Assembly: GCF_002102355.1 (NCBI RefSeq)
Contig: NZ_LQPT01000111.1
Span: forward strand, 1-53,030
Length of the DNA: 53,030 bases
Direction: 5' to 3'
Origin: Mycobacterium sherrisii
Lineage (GTDB): Bacteria; Actinomycetota; Actinomycetes; Mycobacteriales; Mycobacteriaceae
The notes under the pieces were generated by a model, which worked only from the letters and a program-made list of their open reading frames with translations, was not told the origin of the DNA and did no database searches. The first letter of the stretch is position 1. Each line of letters begins with the position of its first letter. The position numbers and the translations under genes were made by a program. This document shows, one piece after another, positions 26,101 to 36,785 of this stretch.

Positions 26101-26488
26101 GCAGTAACAGGCCGTAGTCACGCAGCAGCGATCCCGCGAACGCGTGATAGGTGCTGACGGTCGGCGCCGCGCCGGTGTCGAGCGACCCCAGGGCCCCCAG
26201 GCCGATGCCGGCCAGCCGGGCCAGCCGGGAACGGACCCGGCGCAACAGCTGACCGGCGGCCTTGCGCGTGAACGTCAATCCCAGCACCTGGCCGGGATCG
26301 GCGTAACCGTTGGCGATCAGCCACACCACCCGCGCCGCCATCGTCTCGGTCTTACCTGCCCCCGCTCCCGCGATAACCACCAGCGGGCCCGGCGGCGCGG
26401 CGATCACGGCGGCCTGCTCCTCGGTGGGCGGGAAAAGCCCTAGCGCCGAAGCTAATTCGGTCGGACTATAACGCGGACGCAGGGTCAT
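23195..26488 (-). CDS. adnA: AdnA subunit of the AdnAB helicase-nuclease
   Basis: About 1097 residues. The N-terminal UvrD-like motor has Walker A GAGAGKTETMAARVV, the DExx box LLDEYQDTGHAQR and motif [21 protein letters not shown]. The C-terminal RecB-type nuclease has GRIDAVFAEPGGGATVVDWKTGEP (Asp and Asp-x-Lys near residue 1010). With AdnB it resects double-strand breaks; it is the mycobacterial counterpart of RecBCD/AddAB. ATG 26488 shares one base with the adnB stop (TGATG), and a longer in-frame start would lie inside adnB. Homologue of Rv3201c. Confidence 0.95.
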   Translation of the reverse strand: MTLRPRYSPTELASALGLFPPTEEQAAVIAAPPGPLVVIAGAGAGKTETMAARVVWLIANGYADPGQVLGLTFTRKAAGQLLRRVRSRLARLAGIGLGALGSLDTGAAPTVSTYHAFAGSLLRDYGLLLPVEPDTRLLSETELWQLAFDVVNRYDGQLSTDKTPAAVTAMVLRLWGQLTEHLVDTDQLRDTHLELERLVHALPAGPYQRDRGPSQWLLRLLSAQTERAELVPLLDALQDRMRAGKVLDFGGQMAAAARLASGFPQVGADLRSRYRVVLLDEYQDTGHAQRIALSALFGGGSGVQDDGLALTAVGDPIQSIYGWRGASATNLPRFTTDFPRSDGTPAPVLELRTSWRNPPSTLHIANAVSAPARRRSVAVHALRPRPNAAPGTVRVALLADAQAERDWIADHLHGHYQRAAAAGVSPPTAAVLVRRNADAAPIAEALRARGIPVEVVGLAGLLSVAEVAELVAMLRLVADPTAGAAAMRVLTGPRWRLGGRDLAALWRRARALYAGHPVAGSSAQAIAEAASPSRIDDTACLADAIDDPGPATAYSVAGYQRITALATELTALRGHLGHSLPDLVAEVRRTLGLDCEVRAAAGHLAWAGAEHLDAFADVVAGYAERNSTGASVLGLLAYLDAAETVENGLAPAPLAAARDRVQVLTVHSAKGLEWEVVAVAHLSGGTFPSTASRSSWLTDAAELPPLLRGDRASAGSLGIPVLDLSDVTNRKQLSDKISEHRRQLGQRRLDEERRLLYVGITRAEDTLLVSGHHWGPTGIKPRGPSEFLCELKEIIDRSTATGDPCGVVEQWAPPPSDGERNPLRDKVIEAVWPADPLASRRADVEHGAALVAAAMAADAPQDCVDVEGWTGDVDALLAERARCERRTARGLPSQLSVSGLVDLARDPDGAVQRLVHRLPTRPDPHASLGNAFHSWVQQFYGTEALFDVVDLPGAADSGFGHTEELAALQQAFTRSRWAARTPIAVEVPFEMPIANTVVRGRIDAVFAEPGGGATVVDWKTGEPPRGPEAMRQAAVQLAVYRLAWAALSGCAESSVRTAFHYVRTGVTITPDELPDANALAGLALAGAMTPQVSDVAV

Positions 26489-29400
26489 CACGGGCTCCCT
26501 TCGAGATGGGCGGGGCAGGACGGGCGCAGCGGGCAATGCGGGCAACCCTCGTTGCGCCGGGCGACGAACTGCGGGCCGGCGGTGGCGTCGGCGGCCCGCT
26601 TGACCAATTCGCGCCACGCGTCCCGGGCGGCCGGCGTCAGGGGGTCCTGCTCACGCACGGTGGCCCCGCTCGACCCGGTCTTGCCCAGGTAGACCAGCCG
26701 GGCGCCACCTGGCTCGGTATCGGGCGCACTGTCCGCCATCAGGCCGTCGGCCACGCCCAACTGATACATCGCCAGCTGGGCGTGCTGTTGTGCATCGTCC
26801 TTGCTGACGGGCGATTTGCCGGTCTTGACGTCCACGATGACCAGCCGCCCGGCCGCGTCGCGTTCCAGCCGGTCGACGCGGCCGCGCAACCGGACCTCCC
26901 CGCCTCCCTCACGCGGTGTCTGCAGGGCCCCGTCGACGTCCACCTCGACGCCGACCTCCCGCAACTCGCCACGCGTCTGGGTACGCCACTCGACGAACGC
27001 CGAAATCATGGCGCGGTGCCGGGCCAGCTCGTTCCGCGAATGCCAACGGGCCTCGAAAGGCAGGTGCTGCCAAGCCCGTTCCAACTCCGCGACCATCTCG
27101 GATTCGGTTCTGCCCGGTTCGGCGATCACCGCGTGCAGCACCGATCCGAGAGTGGACCGCAGCTCGCGCGGGTTGGTTCCGCCGTGCCGCTCGACCAGCC
27201 AGCGCAGCGGGCAGTCGCTGAGCGTCTGCAGCGTCGACGGCGTCAGGGTGACGGCAGCACCGGCATCGGCGAGCGGAGCGCTGGTGCTGACCTCGGTCAG
27301 CCCGTGCCAGGCGGAGGGGTCGGCGCCCGGCACACCGGCCTTCGCCAACCTGGCCAATTGTGTTGCGGCACAACGTCTCGCGTCGTCGTCGACGGCGCCG
27401 GGCGGGGCGCAGACGACGCCGCGCAACCGACCGACAAGCGCTGGCGACGACAGCACGCGCGGCGACGAAACCGGCGGAACCGCAGCCTCTTCCGCGTCGG
27501 CACTGGCCCACTGGGCGACCTCGAAGAAGAAAGGCGATGGCAGCGCGGCTCCGTTGTCGGCACCACCGGCGTCACTGTCGACGGCGGTGATCAGCAATCG
27601 CCGTCGGGCCCGCCCCATCGCGGCGAGCAGCAACTTGCGTTCCTCGGCGAGCAGCGGCGCCCGTACCGATGCGTCCGCGGATACCCCGTCGACCACGTCG
27701 AGCAATCGTTGGGTGGCCAGCACACCTCCGCGCGGAACGGTGTTGGGCCACAACCCATCCTGCAGACCGGCGATCACCACCAGGTCCCACTCGTGCCCCA
27801 GCGCCGCGTGCGCGCTGAGCACCCGGACCTGCTCCGACGCCGCCGCGGGCTCGGTCGTCGCGCCCGGCACCTGCAGCGCCGCGACATGTTCGATCAGACC
27901 GCGCAGCGACGCCCCGGGGGTGCGGGACACGTACTGGTCGGTGACGTCGAACAACGCGGTCGCCGCGTCGAGGTCGCGGGTGGCCTGAGCGCCCGCCGCG
28001 CCACCTCGCTCGCTGGCGGCCAGCCAGCGGCGCTGCAGACCGGACCGCTGCCACGCCGCCCACAGCGTGTAGCGCGGATCTTGACCGTCGGCGTGACAGC
28101 GCGCGGCCGCCTCAAGCACCGCGCGTACCCGTTTCAGGGCGCGCGAACCCGCACGCGGGGGCGACTCGGCCCGCAGCGCGGCGGCCACCAGGTCCCCGAA
28201 AGTTGCTGATGCGTCCGCGGATCGGTCACGTAGCAACGCCCGGCGCAGCTGGCGCAGCGATACCGGGTCTACCCGGCCGATTGGTCCACTCAGCAGCTCC
28301 AGCGCCTGGTCACCGTCGAGCCGGTCGGCGGTCGCTTCCAGCACCGTGAGCATCGCCCGGACGGCCGGTTCCTCGGCCAGCGACCCGTTGACGGCCGGTG
28401 CGGCCACCGGCACCCCGGCGGCCGCCAGCGCCCTGGGCAGCCGGGCGCCGGCACGCGGCACCGACCGCACGATCACCGCCATCTGCGACCACGGCACGTC
28501 GTCGACGAGGTGAGCCCGCCGCAGCGTGTCGGCGATCAACGCGGCCTCCGCATGCAGCGACGCCGCCAGGCGCACGGTGAGCGACCCTTCCTCCGCGCCG
28601 GTGCCGTTGACCTGTCTGCCCGCACTACTGCCCGGAAGTCGTTGCGCGACGGCGCTGACGGCACGCGCCACCGCGGGCGCACACCGATGCGATTCGGCCA
28701 GCGTCACCGCGGGCGTATCGCCGTCAAGCAGCCCGGCCGGCTCGCCACCCCGGAAGCCGAACACGGCTTGATTTCGATCCCCGGCCAGCAGCGCCAATTC
28801 GCTACCGGCCGCCAGCGCCCGGACCAGGCGGGCCGCCTGCGGGTCGAGTTGCTGCGCGTCGTCGACCAGCAAAACCCGGATCCGGGCACGCTCGGCGGCC
28901 AGCAACTCCGGGTCGACCGCGAAAGCTTCCAGGGCGGCGCCGACGAGTTCGGCCGCACCCATCGCCGGCGTCGTCGCCTGCGGCGCCGCGGTTCCCACCG
29001 CCGCGCGCAGCAGCATCACCTGCTCGTACTGTTGCGCGAATCGACCCGCCGCCGTCCATTCCGGCCGCCGGGCAAACCGGCCGAGCCGCTGCAACTTCTG
29101 CGGATCTACCCCACGTTCGGCGCAGCGCGCCAACAGGTTTCGCAGTTCGCTAGCGAACGCCGTGGTGCTCAGCGCGGGCCGCAGCTGGGCCGGCCACCGG
29201 GTGGCGCCGTCTTCGAGGTCTCCGGCCAGCAACTCCCGGATGATCGCATCCTGTTCGGCGCTGGTGACCAGTCGGGGCGGCGCGTCACCGGCGCGCTCGG
29301 CCGCGCGGCGCAAGACCGCGTAGGCGTAGCCGTGCACGCTGCGGACCAACGGTTCGCGGAGCGCCGACCGGCTCGCATCGGTCGCTCGCAGCACCGCCAT

Positions 29401-29610
29401 CGTCAACGCGCTGCGTTCCCGCGTCCCGATCCGTCCCGAGCCGGTAAGCAGCAGAACCGATTCCGGGTCTGCGCCGGCGGCGACCCGCGCGATCGCGGCG
29501 TCGACGAGCAAGCTGCTCTTTCCGGTGCCCGGGCCGCCGAGGATGCGGATCACGCCGCGCGCGCCCGGCGTCAGCACCGCGCTCGCCTCGGCATCCCAGG
29601 TCAACGACAT
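26488..29610 (-). CDS. adnB: AdnB subunit of the AdnAB helicase-nuclease
   Basis: A 1040-residue partner of AdnA. Walker A is GGPGTGKSSLLV, the second-motif region LLVDDAQQLDPQAARLV, and the RecB-type nuclease motif GRVDRLERDAAGRLVIVDVKTGKSPVSKDDAQQHAQLAMYQ. Four cysteines, Cys800 (SDCPLRWLVE) and Cys1023, 1026 and 1032 (CPHCPLRPSC), are spaced like the 4Fe-4S cluster of AddB-type nucleases; I infer a cluster here. It is the first gene of the adnB-adnA pair, and its ATG at 29610 is divergent from lipV across 80 bases. Confidence 0.95.
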   Translation of the reverse strand: MSLTWDAEASAVLTPGARGVIRILGGPGTGKSSLLVDAAIARVAAGADPESVLLLTGSGRIGTRERSALTMAVLRATDASRSALREPLVRSVHGYAYAVLRRAAERAGDAPPRLVTSAEQDAIIRELLAGDLEDGATRWPAQLRPALSTTAFASELRNLLARCAERGVDPQKLQRLGRFARRPEWTAAGRFAQQYEQVMLLRAAVGTAAPQATTPAMGAAELVGAALEAFAVDPELLAAERARIRVLLVDDAQQLDPQAARLVRALAAGSELALLAGDRNQAVFGFRGGEPAGLLDGDTPAVTLAESHRCAPAVARAVSAVAQRLPGSSAGRQVNGTGAEEGSLTVRLAASLHAEAALIADTLRRAHLVDDVPWSQMAVIVRSVPRAGARLPRALAAAGVPVAAPAVNGSLAEEPAVRAMLTVLEATADRLDGDQALELLSGPIGRVDPVSLRQLRRALLRDRSADASATFGDLVAAALRAESPPRAGSRALKRVRAVLEAAARCHADGQDPRYTLWAAWQRSGLQRRWLAASERGGAAGAQATRDLDAATALFDVTDQYVSRTPGASLRGLIEHVAALQVPGATTEPAAASEQVRVLSAHAALGHEWDLVVIAGLQDGLWPNTVPRGGVLATQRLLDVVDGVSADASVRAPLLAEERKLLLAAMGRARRRLLITAVDSDAGGADNGAALPSPFFFEVAQWASADAEEAAVPPVSSPRVLSSPALVGRLRGVVCAPPGAVDDDARRCAATQLARLAKAGVPGADPSAWHGLTEVSTSAPLADAGAAVTLTPSTLQTLSDCPLRWLVERHGGTNPRELRSTLGSVLHAVIAEPGRTESEMVAELERAWQHLPFEARWHSRNELARHRAMISAFVEWRTQTRGELREVGVEVDVDGALQTPREGGGEVRLRGRVDRLERDAAGRLVIVDVKTGKSPVSKDDAQQHAQLAMYQLGVADGLMADSAPDTEPGGARLVYLGKTGSSGATVREQDPLTPAARDAWRELVKRAADATAGPQFVARRNEGCPHCPLRPSCPAHLEGSP

Positions 29611-29690
29611 ACCGGCATGACATCACGAGGGTCTGACAAGTCGGCCCGGCGACGACCACGGGTGTCGGCCGGGCCTGGCATCATCGAGGC

Positions 29691-30476
29691 GTGACCACCG
29701 ATCTGTACGTGCACCGCTTCGGCCCCGCCGCCCCGATTCAGTTTCTCGCCCTCCACGGACTGACCGGCCACGGTGAGCGCTGGAAGCATCTGAGCGAATA
29801 CCTGCCCGAGATCTCCTTTGCCGCTCCGGATTTGATCGGCCACGGCAGGTCGTCCTGGGACGCGCCGTGGACCATCGACGCCAATGTCGCGGCGCTGGCC
29901 GCGTTGCTCGAGGACGTGGCGGTGGCCCCGGTGCTGGTCGTCGGGCATTCGTTTGGTGGGGGTTTGGCCATGCACCTGGCCGCCGCGCGGCCGGACCTGG
30001 TGTCGGCGCTGGTGCTGCTCGACCCGGCAGTGGGATTGGACGGCGCGTGGATGCGCGACATCGCCGAGCGGATGTTCGCCTCGCCCGACTACCCCGATCC
30101 CGCCGAGGCGCGAGCGGAAAAGGCCACGGGTTCGTGGGCCGACGTGGACCCCGCCGCGCTCGATGCGGAACTCGACGAGCATCTGATCCAGCTGCCGAAT
30201 GGGCGGTACCGCTGGCGAATCAGCGTTCCGGCGGTGCTGTCCTACTGGAGCCAGATGGCCCGCCCGGTGGTGTATCCGCCGGCGGGCACGCCGACCGTTC
30301 TGGTGCGGGCGGCGTGGACGACGCCGCCCTACGTCAGTGACCAGCTCGTCGCGGGGCTGCAGGACCGTTTGGGTTCGGACTTCGAGGCGCTGACCTTCGA
30401 GTGCAACCACATGGTGGCCGGCGCGAAGCCGACCGAGGTCGCCGCCCTGATCCGCAAGCAGTTGCAGGCGCGCTGA
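29691..30476 (+). CDS. lipV: LipV-type alpha/beta hydrolase (lipase/esterase)
   Basis: A 261-residue hydrolase. The oxyanion segment is ALHGLTGHGERW, the nucleophile Ser87 sits in VVGHSFGGGLAMHLA, and a C-terminal His in FECNHMVAGAKP completes the triad with an Asp in between. It matches Rv3203 (LipV), an ester hydrolase active on short-chain esters. The GTG start at 29691 lies in CGAGGCGTG, with weak ribosome binding. The alkyltransferase-like gene begins three bases after its stop. Confidence 0.9.
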   Translation: MTTDLYVHRFGPAAPIQFLALHGLTGHGERWKHLSEYLPEISFAAPDLIGHGRSSWDAPWTIDANVAALAALLEDVAVAPVLVVGHSFGGGLAMHLAAARPDLVSALVLLDPAVGLDGAWMRDIAERMFASPDYPDPAEARAEKATGSWADVDPAALDAELDEHLIQLPNGRYRWRISVPAVLSYWSQMARPVVYPPAGTPTVLVRAAWTTPPYVSDQLVAGLQDRLGSDFEALTFECNHMVAGAKPTEVAALIRKQLQAR

Positions 30477-30478
30477 CC

Positions 30479-30784
30479 GTGCCGCCGGTGACCGACCAGC
30501 AAGTCGAGCGGGTGCGCGCCCTGGTGGCCGCCATCCCCTCCGGTCGGGTCGCCACCTACGGCGACATTGCCGCTGTCGCAGGCCTTTCCAGCCCGCGCGT
30601 CGTCGGCTGGATCATGCGCACCGACTCGTCGGACCTGCCCTGGCACCGAGTGATCACGGCCTCCGGGCGTCCGGCCCGGCACCTGACCACCCGGCAACTC
30701 GAACTGTTGCGCGCGGAAGGGGTTCTGGCCGTTGACGGCAGAATCGCGCTCGGCGAAGTTCGCTACGAGTTCCCCTCGGACTAG
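30479..30784 (+). CDS. alkyltransferase-like protein (ATL)
   Basis: A 101-residue MGMT-like domain (IPSGRVATYGDIAAVAGLSSPRVVGWIM). The methyl-accepting Cys of the PCHR motif is replaced by Trp55 (DLPWHRVITASGR), which defines the ATL family. ATL proteins bind O6-alkylguanine, cannot remove the alkyl group, and hand the lesion to nucleotide excision repair. The GTG at 30479 is three bases after the lipV stop, so the pair is one operon. Its TAG overlaps the stop of the convergent downstream gene in CTAG. Homologue of Rv3204. Confidence 0.92.
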   Translation: MPPVTDQQVERVRALVAAIPSGRVATYGDIAAVAGLSSPRVVGWIMRTDSSDLPWHRVITASGRPARHLTTRQLELLRAEGVLAVDGRIALGEVRYEFPSD

Positions 30785-31635
30785 AGCACCAGCCGGATCA
30801 GCGCGGCGGTGCGCGCCAGACCGGGGAAGGCCTCCGCCGTCGAACGCGGATGCAGCGCGTGCACCGCCAAACGGAACATCAACGCGCGCAACAACATCTG
30901 CGGCCATTCGGGCAGCGCATTCCAGCGTTCGATGAGCCCGTCGTCGGCCTCGCCCCAGGACAGGGCATCGACGACGACGACGCCGGCCGCCCACGACGCC
31001 GGCCGCCAATACGGCGTGATGTCGGTGATGCCGGGTGCGGCGGTTCCGATGAAAAGCACTGTCCCGTAAAGGTCTCCGTGCACCAGCTGGTTGGGGCTTT
31101 TGGTCGGCTTGCGCAGCGTCGCAAGCTGGTTGATCAGCTCGACCGAGCGCTGACCGTCCGCGGTCGGCGGGGCGGTGCGCGCTCCGGGCGGAATCGATTG
31201 CAGCGGACGCTCTTCCCACGCGGCCCGGTCGGCGGCAATGAAGACGTCGACGTCTGACCACGGCGCGGTCGGTCCTTGGGTCAAAAATCGGGGACGTTCC
31301 AGTTTGCCGGTGGCCTCGTGCAGCCGCACGGCGGCGGAGACCACCTCGTCGTGCCTGGGCTCGGGTGTCCCGGCGACGAAGGTGTCCGCCCGCCAACCCG
31401 ACACCACGTAGCGGCCGTCGGTCGAGCGGACCGGCCGGGCCAGCCGCACGCCGTCGACGAACAGTGTCTCGCGTACCCGCGCGGACCACGCGGCGCGGGC
31501 GTGGTCGGCCACGACGGACAACACGACTTCGCCGCAACGCCAGCCGCCCTCCCAGCTGGCGCCCAGCGCGATGGGCTTTACCCCGGCCAAACCGAATGCC
31601 GAAAGCACGTGCTCCGGCGGCGGTTCGACACTCAC
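30781..31635 (-). CDS. TIGR02569-family protein with phosphotransferase-like fold (Rv3205c homologue)
   Basis: A 284-residue actinobacterial protein. LVHGDLYGTVLFI and the later ITPYWRPASWAAGVVVVDAL resemble the catalytic and metal-binding loops of aminoglycoside/choline kinase folds. The usual HGDxxxxN is altered to HGDLYGTVL, so kinase activity is doubtful. No substrate is known. It lies 37 bases downstream of moeZ on the same strand with possible read-through. The stop overlaps that of the ATL gene. Confidence 0.8.
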   Translation of the reverse strand: MSVEPPPEHVLSAFGLAGVKPIALGASWEGGWRCGEVVLSVVADHARAAWSARVRETLFVDGVRLARPVRSTDGRYVVSGWRADTFVAGTPEPRHDEVVSAAVRLHEATGKLERPRFLTQGPTAPWSDVDVFIAADRAAWEERPLQSIPPGARTAPPTADGQRSVELINQLATLRKPTKSPNQLVHGDLYGTVLFIGTAAPGITDITPYWRPASWAAGVVVVDALSWGEADDGLIERWNALPEWPQMLLRALMFRLAVHALHPRSTAEAFPGLARTAALIRLVL

Positions 31636-31672
31636 GCGGGTTAGCCTAGTGCAGCCCAGCTGCGGTATTGCG

Positions 31673-32866
31673 TCAGTACATCACCATGTCGGGCTGCATC
31701 TGCTGCGCCCACGCGACGATCCCGCCCTGCAGATGGACGGCGTCGGAGAAGCCGGCCTTTTTCACCGCGGCCAGCGCCTCGGCGGAGCGCACGCCGGTCT
31801 TGCAGTACAGCACCGCCTTGCGGTCGTGCGGCAGCTTCGCCAGTCCCTCGCCGGAACTGAGCAACGACTTCGGGATCAGCTGGGCACCGTCGATGTGGTT
31901 GATGTCCCACTCAACCGGCTCCCGAACGTCGATCAAGGCCAGCTTTTTGCCCGAGTCCAAAAGCTCACGCAGCTCTTGCGGGGTGATGGTGGAGTCGCTG
32001 GTCGCCTCGGCCGCGTCCTCGGAGACCACGCCGCAGAACCCCTCGTAGTCGATCAATTCGGTGATCTTGGGCGTCGACGGGTCCTTGCGGATCGTGATAG
32101 TGCGGTAGCTCATCTCCAGCGCGTCGTAGATCATCAACCGGCCCAACAGCGATTCGCCGATGCCGGTGATCAGCTTGATCACCTCGGTGCCCATCACCGA
32201 TGCGATGGACGCGCAGATGATGCCCAGCACGCCTCCTTCGGCGCACGACGGCACCATGCCCGGCGGCGGCGGCTCCGGGTAGAGGTCGCGATAGTTCAGG
32301 CCGCGCTGATTGCCGGCCTCGTCGGGCGGAGCATCCTCCCAGAACACCGAGACCTGGCCCTCGAAGCGGTAGATCGAGCCCCACACGTAGGGCTTGCCGG
32401 CCAGCACCGCGGCGTCGTTGACCAGATAGCGGGTGGCGAAGTTGTCGGTGCCGTCCATGATCACGTCGTACTGCGCGAAGAGGTCGACGGCGTTGTCCGC
32501 CTGGAGGCGGAATTCGTGCAGTCGCACCTCGACCAGCGGATTGATCGCGTGGATCGAGTCGCGCGCCGACTGGCCCTTGGGACGGCCGACATCGGCCACG
32601 CCGTGAATGATCTGGCGCTGCAAATTGGACTCGTCGACGACGTCGAAGTCGACGATGCCGATGGTCCCGACGCCGGCCGCGGCCAGGTACAACAATGCGG
32701 GCGCGCCCAAGCCTCCGGCGCCGATCACCAGCACCCGGGCGTTCTTCAGCCGCTTCTGCCCGTCCACGCCCACGTCGGGGATGATCAAGTGACGGCTGTA
32801 CCGTGCGACTTCGTCGCGGCTCAACTCGCCGGCGGGTGCTACCAATGGCGGCAACGATGCGGACAC
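31673..32866 (-). CDS. moeZ: MoeZ adenylyltransferase/sulfurtransferase
   Basis: A 397-residue fusion of an E1/MoeB-like domain and a rhodanese domain. Nucleotide motif GAGGLGAP is at 49-56, Cys208 (PSCAEGGVLG) lies in the crossover region, and the rhodanese Cys355 (LYCKTGVRS) carries the persulfide. MoeZ activates the C-terminus of small ubiquitin-like carriers such as CysO and MoaD and places sulfur on them, serving cysteine and molybdopterin synthesis. GAGGAG eight bases before GTG 32866 sets the start. Homologue of Rv3206c. Confidence 0.95.
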   Translation of the reverse strand: MSASLPPLVAPAGELSRDEVARYSRHLIIPDVGVDGQKRLKNARVLVIGAGGLGAPALLYLAAAGVGTIGIVDFDVVDESNLQRQIIHGVADVGRPKGQSARDSIHAINPLVEVRLHEFRLQADNAVDLFAQYDVIMDGTDNFATRYLVNDAAVLAGKPYVWGSIYRFEGQVSVFWEDAPPDEAGNQRGLNYRDLYPEPPPPGMVPSCAEGGVLGIICASIASVMGTEVIKLITGIGESLLGRLMIYDALEMSYRTITIRKDPSTPKITELIDYEGFCGVVSEDAAEATSDSTITPQELRELLDSGKKLALIDVREPVEWDINHIDGAQLIPKSLLSSGEGLAKLPHDRKAVLYCKTGVRSAEALAAVKKAGFSDAVHLQGGIVAWAQQMQPDMVMY

Positions 32867-32956
32867 CGAATATCTCCTCGGTCAACTGCGCGACTCACCT
32901 AATTGAAGTAAACGCCTCGATCGCCGGCATTGCTTCCCCGCACGGTATCGCCACTG

Positions 32957-35117
<2,161 letters not shown>

Positions 35118-35261
35118 GATGGCCCCTTCCGTTGTTCTTCGTCGCAGGCGTGTCAGCTGCAGGTTAGTGGACGCGACCGGTGCGCTGGTCACCGGCGCGA
35201 GTTCGCGGTAAGCGAAACCGTTTCTAACGGCAGATAACGATTCGTTCTCAGCTGGGTCAAG

Positions 35262-36080
35262 GTGGCCGTTCGGGACCGCTGCCGGCATTTTCACGTCAGT
35301 AACATCGGCACCATCAGAAACACGCTTGACGATCGTCCCGGCCTAGCCCGTGGCCGCGCCCACGACTACCCCGAGGACGACACCTACGCCGGAGCCAATT
35401 ACGACGGCTACGGGGATGACGGCTACGACGAAGACGGTTACGCCGACGACGAGTACGACGAGTACGACGAGTACAGGGAGCTGCTCTGGCCCGTCGGCAG
35501 CTGGCGCCCGGCCGTCGCCCTGCTGGGCGCGATCGTCGCGATCGGCGCCGTCGCGACCGCCGTCATCATCAACAGCGGCGACAGCGCCTCGACCAAGGGC
35601 ACGGTGGGCCCCGCCGCCACAACCGTGACGTCGGCGCCGCGGACCTCCAGCGCGCCGAGTGTTTCGCGCAGCCCGTCGCCGAGCACCTCCGTCGGGGGGC
35701 AGCTACCCCCGGAGACCGTCACGACGGTGACCACGCCGAGCGCGGCCCCGACCGTGCCGCCCCTGGTCACCCCGCCTCCGGCGGTCGTATCGCCAAGGGC
35801 GACAGTCGATCCGAACACCGTCTACTACAGCGTGACCGGAACAAAGCAACTGCTCGATTTGGTGAACGTCGTCTACACCGACGCTCGTGGCTACCCGCAA
35901 ACCGAGTTCAACGTGTCGCTGCCCTGGACCAAAGTGGTGGTACTCAATCCCGGAGTGACCACCCGATCGGTCGTCGCGACCAGCATCGTGGGCCGGCTCA
36001 ACTGCGCGATCGTCAACGCCGAGGGCCAGGTAGAGGTGGCCTCGGCCAACAACTCGAACCTGGCGACCTGCACGCGGTAA
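35262..36080 (+). CDS. membrane-anchored protein with acidic Tyr-rich tail and MmpS-like domain (Rv3209 homologue)
   Basis: About 272 residues. A cytosolic head is very rich in Asp, Tyr and Gly (residues 35-72, with a repeated DEYDEYDEY pattern). A membrane helix follows at about 82-104, then a Thr/Ser/Pro-rich stalk (about 105-188). The C-terminal domain (about 190-272) begins VYYSVTGTKQLLDLVNVVYTD, then VSLPWTKVVVL, and ends with two Cys. This domain has the pattern of MmpS proteins, the partners of MmpL lipid transporters. No MmpL gene is next to it. The only in-frame start of normal type is GTG 35262, with a weak ribosome site, so the start is less certain than the rest. Confidence 0.75.
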   Translation: MAVRDRCRHFHVSNIGTIRNTLDDRPGLARGRAHDYPEDDTYAGANYDGYGDDGYDEDGYADDEYDEYDEYRELLWPVGSWRPAVALLGAIVAIGAVATAVIINSGDSASTKGTVGPAATTVTSAPRTSSAPSVSRSPSPSTSVGGQLPPETVTTVTTPSAAPTVPPLVTPPPAVVSPRATVDPNTVYYSVTGTKQLLDLVNVVYTDARGYPQTEFNVSLPWTKVVVLNPGVTTRSVVATSIVGRLNCAIVNAEGQVEVASANNSNLATCTR

Positions 36081-36083
36081 CGG

Positions 36084-36785
36084 TCAGCTCAGACCGAGCT
36101 CGCGCATCCGCCGGTCGTGCGTTTGCTGCATACGCTCGAAGAACGCGCCGAGCGCGCCCAGGCCACCCGCTCCGGAGACCACCAGGTCAACCAGCTCATC
36201 GTGGTCGGCCAGCAGGTATTGGGCCTGGGTGATCGCCTCACCGAACAACCGGCGCGCCCACAGCGCCAGCCGGCTGCGCTGTTTGCCGCTGGCGGTGACC
36301 GCGGCCCGGACCTCGGCGACGACGAACTGCGAGTGCCCGGTTTCGGCCAACGCCGCCCGCACCACATCGGCGACCTCGTCGGGCAGGCTGTCGGCGATCT
36401 CGAGGTACAGGTCGGCGGCCAGCGCGTCGCCGACGTAGGTCTTCACCAGCGCTTCCAGCCAGGTGCTGGGCATCGTCAACCGGTGGTAATTCTCCAGCGC
36501 CGATACGTACCGCGACATCGCCGCAACCACGTCGACACCGCGGCTCTCCAGGGCGTCGCGCAGCAGTTCGTAATGCATCATCTCGGCGGCCGCCATGCTC
36601 GCCATCGAGATGCGTCCCCGCAGGTCAGGGGCCATGCGGGCCTCGTCGGTCAGCCGGTAGAAGGCGGCCACCTCGCCGTAGGCGAGCACTGCGAACAGTT
36701 CGTTGATGCCGGGGTGATCCGCGCTGATTCCTGGGGAAGCCGGATCGTCCACTTGGTCGGCAGAGGAGGCCGAAGTCATGGGCAT
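36084..36785 (-). CDS. ferritin-like-fold protein (Rv3210c homologue)
   Basis: About 233 residues, mostly helical. It has a ferritin-like pattern: Glu in LFAVLAYGEVAAFYRLTDEA, then AAAEMMHYELLRDALESRG with a metal-binding ExxH, and later a Glu plus TGHSQFVVAEVRA. This suggests a carboxylate-bridged di-iron site like the MiaE/hydroxylase-like proteins of actinobacteria. The substrate is unknown. Possible starts are GTG 36788, ATG 36785 and ATG 36779 and none has a clear ribosome site. It is divergent from rhlE. Confidence 0.8.
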   Translation of the reverse strand: MPMTSASSADQVDDPASPGISADHPGINELFAVLAYGEVAAFYRLTDEARMAPDLRGRISMASMAAAEMMHYELLRDALESRGVDVVAAMSRYVSALENYHRLTMPSTWLEALVKTYVGDALAADLYLEIADSLPDEVADVVRAALAETGHSQFVVAEVRAAVTASGKQRSRLALWARRLFGEAITQAQYLLADHDELVDLVVSGAGGLGALGAFFERMQQTHDRRMRELGLS

